Assembly (NCBI GenBank): GCA_000697475.1
Contig: JNEU01000947.1
Location: 62,001 to 126,000, forward strand
DNA from: Lichtheimia corymbifera B2541
Lineage: Eukaryota; Mucoromycota; Mucoromycetes; Mucorales; Lichtheimiaceae
Direction of reading: 5' to 3'
Length of the DNA: 64,000 bases
Below, in pieces: positions 60,165 to 64,000 of the stretch. A program made the translations under genes and the position numbers. Under the pieces are notes generated by a model, which was not told the DNA's origin, did not search any database, and saw nothing but the letters and a program-made list of their open reading frames with translations. Each line of letters begins with the position of its first letter. The stretch's first letter is position 1.

Positions 60165-62006
60165 GATGGAGCATCAGCGGATGAAGAGAAGAGAAAGGAG
60201 TTTATGCACTTGATATCCACACAGCCGGAAACGATACCGAATTTGGATCCTCAGTGAAAAAGAAGCCAAGACTATGTGTAGCCATACTTGCATTTATTTC
60301 CCTCTCTTCCTATGATGAACAAACAAATAGATCCATATGGACCCTACTTATTCACAAGATCCATTTACTGCATACAAGTGTAAATACCATGATCAGCCTA
60401 TAGACTACTTGTAATAGTACTAGTGTCCCACAATAGCTGTGTTGTTGTGTGTCGTCATGCAAATAAAGCATACAATACAACCCCCTCATCCGAATGGATG
60501 TTTCTTTTCCTTCCATCTTCTTTTCTTGGCAACCACCCTTATCATCATGCTGAGTTGTATGTATGTGTCTCACATAACATTCTCGCTTTCTATCTTTCTC
60601 GCCCTCTTGGCATAAAGACTTCCGTTTTGCAGGAAGTGTCCCATTTCTTATCCATTTTTGAAACAAGTGGATCTCCCCCACTAGTGTGACATGCTCTTTT
60701 CTAAAGTACCATTTCTTTCTGCTGTACATGGGGTCGGTATTTTCTGATGCCTCGTGCTTTTCCGATCATCATTGGTTCCGTTAACAACACAGATCTTGAT
60801 TGTTTTTCCATCATGACATGGAGAAAGGTGGATTTGATGGGAGTGTGAGAGCGTGTGTGAGAAGCGCGCCACCAGCAGGCATGTTAGTAAACATCAAGAA
60901 CACCCATTCACACAACATCCGAGTGGGTGGTACACAAGGAACACAAAATAGGGATTGATTAGTCAACAACATTACAAGGTGTGGGGTGGTGCAGAGATAA
61001 ACGTGCTCAGTTTTACAAAACAGCACACTTTAAGAGTTAATGATCTGTGTAACCACGGCAAAGAGTGAGAGAGAGAGAGAAAAAAAAAAAAGAAAGCGAG
61101 ACGGGTGGAACTCGAGGAAGGCCGTTGCTTGGTGGAGAACGAGTGAGGAGCAATGATGGTGGCGTCATGCAAGTCCAATCAACAAGTATATATACAATCT
61201 ATATCTTTTACCCCAAAACTTTATTAACAACCACCTTCTCTTTCTCTCTGTTGGGTGGTGTGTGCACATGGAAAGATCCACGATTGTGTTCGCTCTAAAA
61301 ATTAGAGTCTAACGTGGCTCGGCATGTATCATAAAAGGGTGGTTGTGAACAACAAGTCATATCGATATACTACACACAATCCATCGATTGCTGTTTTCGA
61401 TGCAGAAACATCGAGCGGGGAGAAATCTCCGGGCTCACCGATAATGAAGATATATGTCTCGTTGTTTATCAGCGGGATTACTCCAACTCATCACTATCCC
61501 CTCGTTTCGGAACGATTCATCAAGCTGGACCATTTCGCCCATGAATCGGTCGGGGTGCCGAGGATTGGGTATTCCATACCAATTGCTGATGTGACACGAT
61601 TGATATATATTAGCATTCGCTTGAGGACCATATAGTAACATACAAAGTGTAGGAATGAAGGGAAAACTGATTTACACGCTAAGACAAAGAAAAAGAGAGA
61701 GAGAGAGAGGATGCGATGACAACGACAACGACGAAGGAGATGTGGAAGCGTAGAATTTGGCTAATGAAGAAGAGGTGCACACATATACATACGCACAAAC
61801 ACACACATAGATACATATACACGTGATGGGGATAAAAGAAGGGGAGACAAAAGGGTGCTTGAAGATGTGGTCATGGTAAAGAAAAAAAAAAAGATGATTG
61901 GATTTGGAATTGCCATAGTAGGATCTGCCATTTGCTATCGAAAGCACATGTCAACAAAGGTTTCATTGTATCCACTTATTTTTCATTATTACCTACCTTT
62001 TCATTC
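60165..62006. other. Intergenic, 1.8 kb, low-complexity rich
   Basis: Upstream of the GH36 gene. Includes GA runs (61065-61095 and 61693-61712) and A tracts. No gene recognised; an open frame at 61324-61635 has no motif. Confidence 0.55.
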
Positions 62007-62702
62007 TTATGCGGCAACTGATGAGGATTCCAACCTCATATCATGTTCTTGTGTCTCATCATCAGGCGGCAAAGAAGGACTACTACTACTACAGCTGTTG
62101 CCATCTTGCTGCTGCTGTCGCTGTTGATAGAGGGCTGCTTCCTTGATATACCGACCCGCGGTAGCTCGTGGAATGCTAGCCAACTTGGCTGCTACTCGTA
62201 CAGAGCGTTTCTCCCCATAATAAATCTCCAAGAGTTTGGCGATTTTCGACTTGTCATGACGCTGATAGTTGCGTTTACAACTACTGTTATTGTTACCGCA
62301 TAGTGATTGTTCTTCCTGTTGCTTTCCAAGTATTTCTGGTGGCGTGGATGGTGGAGGTGATGAGCACGTGGATGATGTACTTGAAGGCGAGAATGAAGCA
62401 GGACAAGAGGTGGTGGTATCGTTGGATAGGGTGCTTTGACTGTCAGCCATCAACCGCATGGATTTACGTTTTGGCTGATACGGTGACGATGTAGAGTGGC
62501 GACGACGACGACGATAAGGTATGCGGTTTTGATGTTTTGATTGTAAAGTTGTGGGGTTGTTCATACTACTACTACTACTACTGCTGGTGGTGTTGGTGGT
62601 GCTGTTACAACAACTGGGTTCTTCGTCATCGGCATCATAGTCGCCTTCGGATGGGTTAAGAATATAATCAATATGTAAAACGTGGCTCGAAAACAAGGAC
62701 AT
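62007..62702 (-). CDS. Ser-rich helix-turn-helix (Psq/homeodomain-like) protein
   Basis: 231 residues without introns. An HTH segment at about 145-190 (HDKSKIAKLLEIYYGEK, then RVAAKLASIPRATAGRYIKEA) has the AA-K-x-x-IPRAT-x-x-RYIKE pattern of Psq-type or transposase-derived DNA-binding units. The rest is low-complexity: Ser/Thr/Pro runs, a basic patch RRRRRH (possible nuclear signal), and acidic DADDEE near the N-terminus. It is likely a nuclear DNA-binding protein, perhaps derived from a transposon, but no target is known. It could be longer with an unseen upstream exon. Promoter TATATATTTA near 62836 suits this start. Confidence 0.65.
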   Translation of the reverse strand: MSLFSSHVLHIDYILNPSEGDYDADDEEPSCCNSTTNTTSSSSSSSMNNPTTLQSKHQNRIPYRRRRRHSTSSPYQPKRKSMRLMADSQSTLSNDTTTSCPASFSPSSTSSTCSSPPPSTPPEILGKQQEEQSLCGNNNSSCKRNYQRHDKSKIAKLLEIYYGEKRSVRVAAKLASIPRATAGRYIKEAALYQQRQQQQDGNSCSSSSPSLPPDDETQEHDMRLESSSVAA

Positions 62703-64000
62703 GTGTGTTGATCTGAATATGTTGCAATGTGGTTTGAAGATATGTGATAATGGTAAAAAGAAAAGTGGTAAAGGAGAAAAGAAAAAGGGAAGAAGAAAAG
62801 AAAATCAAAAAGTTCAATAGAGGGAATTCCGTGGTATATATATTTATCCCCCTACTTGTGTTGATGTGTGAGTGGACACGATGAACGGCTCCAAAAAGGG
62901 CCAAGTGAGTGAGTGAGTGAGAGACAAAGAGTGTAGTGGTGAATGGTGTTTGGGATCGGTGATATTCGCCCGCGCACTATTGCACTGCCTGGTGGGCTGA
63001 GTTGGGACAAGGCTTGTTTGCCATCCGTGAGACATTAACGCATGGCTCATCTGACAAAGCAAAACGAGATTTGGTAGGAGCAGATCGCCACCAGGCCGCT
63101 GCTGATAATCGAATGGGACAATTTGTCTCTTTTTTTCTTCCGAATCGACGGGATCCCATCCCTGGGATACCTTTTTCATGCTCAGATAAGGTTGATGGCC
63201 CTGTTGATGGAAATACCCAAAGACTCGTCACTCATTCTCCCATCCACACTTTTTAATCCCCATCCCCTTCCTTGGTTTCTCATTGGTATATTCATTCTTC
63301 CGGAGTAATAGAATTGCCTATATGTTTGTTTCACTGCCTTCATGATTCATGCTGAGATCTGCTGAGATCATGATACCGATGACGGTAAGACCGCGGATGA
63401 GCCACTGCTGCCACTGCTTATACCAAAAGCTTCTCGCCGTGGAGGGGGTCGAAGGAGTCTTTTGATGGTCGTTATGACACCCAAAGTTCCAAACATGTAC
63501 ACAATCGCAAAAATAGTCGTTGTCACCTTTGTGATCATTACAACAAGAGGAAATGTCATGGGACAAATGGCATGAAAGACAGCAATGAACGAGACAATAA
63601 TGGTGGGACAATGAAAGAAGCACACACACACGCACGCAGGTGCACATAATATAAGGATCATGATACACAACGTTTCTTTTTTTAGTAGGCTATACGAAAA
63701 TCAGTTCATTTCAATCCACATTTCAATCAATCATCATCATATAAAAGTTCCAGAACATTTTCTATTTGGATTGTTTGGATCACTTGCTTCGATAACAAAG
63801 AAAAAAGTTACAATGTAAGTAGTTCATTGTGTGTAAAAAGGTCCATTTGAATGGATTGGGGGGAGGGGTAATAAAACTTGAGTGGAATAGTAAGAAAAAA
63901 AGAAAAAACTTGTGTATACTCTCGTGTGCTCATCTGCGCATTGCACAGAAAGCCGCGGCAATGGAGGCGGGGTAATCTGGCTCAGTAGGGTATATTCTAA
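62703..64000. other. Intergenic, 1.3 kb, to the right edge
   Basis: Holds the promoter of the HTH gene and a purine-rich tract (62750-62815), and perhaps the start of a rightward gene near 63740. Short frames at 63000-63670 lack support. Confidence 0.5.
63740..63747 (+). promoter_or_regulatory. Possible TATA box of a gene entering from the right edge
   Basis: TATAAAAG lies about 68 nt before TTACAAT|GTAAGT (donor at 63809). The AT|G join would make a split start codon like that of H4, but the acceptor and coding exon lie near or beyond the window end. No coding sequence can be confirmed here. Confidence 0.25.

Overview
This is a gene-rich stretch of nuclear DNA from a filamentous fungus, most likely an early-diverging Mucoromycota and probably Mucorales. 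The case rests on several points: short introns (about 50-80 nt) with GTAAGT donors and CTAAC-like branch sites; intron-containing histone H3 and H4 genes; a fungal ENA-type Na+/K+ ATPase; a sphingolipid C9-methyltransferase; a Cdc11-type septin; and repeated cytochrome P450 and MFS genes. The species call is an inference. No rRNA, tRNA, CRISPR, plasmid or viral gene was recognised. All gene models were assembled by eye from splice sites and reading frame.

Layout. 1-4.7 kb: the 3' part of an ENA P-type ATPase, COX12, a TVP15/COPI-associated membrane protein and a small universal stress protein. 4.7-9.4 kb: a gene-poor repeat island with a 193-bp tandem array and three palindromic elements that share one sequence module. 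9.5-10.1 kb: an unrecognised Cys-rich/coiled-coil ORF. 12.2-14.0 kb: a mitochondrial class III CoA-transferase with a 5-nt microexon. 14.9-17.1 kb: a PH-SMP lipid-transfer protein (Nvj2/TEX2 type). 17.4-25.2 kb: three tandem DHA1-type MFS transporters. 25.3-28.2 kb: a Golgi CASP/COY1 golgin. 29.4-31.3 kb: a Cdc11-like septin. 33.0-34.6 kb: sphingolipid C9-methyltransferase. 37.6-40.1 kb: a coiled-coil protein ending in an SH3BGR/glutaredoxin-like domain. 41.2-42.4 kb: a divergent H3/H4 pair with two MluI-box motifs between them. 42.9-44.6 kb: a mitochondrial ribosomal-type protein and GET2. 44.7-49.9 kb: two P450s from a tandem duplication of about 3.03 kb. 53.3-56.3 kb: a double-BTB plus CAP-Gly protein. 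56.8-57.2 kb: a 103-residue HMG-box protein. 57.7-60.2 kb: a cytosolic GH36 alpha-galactosidase. 62.0-62.7 kb: a Ser-rich helix-turn-helix protein. A promoter may begin at the right edge.

Genes are independent transcription units. Groups with a shared logic are the membrane/lipid set (Nvj2-like, C9-methyltransferase), the Golgi/ER set (TVP15, CASP, GET2), and the transporter and P450 clusters, which could act in efflux or detoxification. The most unusual features are the repeat family at 4.8-9.2 kb, the extreme microexons (5 nt in the CoA-transferase; a single coding base in H4 that splits the start codon), two GC-AG introns in one MFS paralogue, and the BTB-BTB-CAP-Gly architecture.
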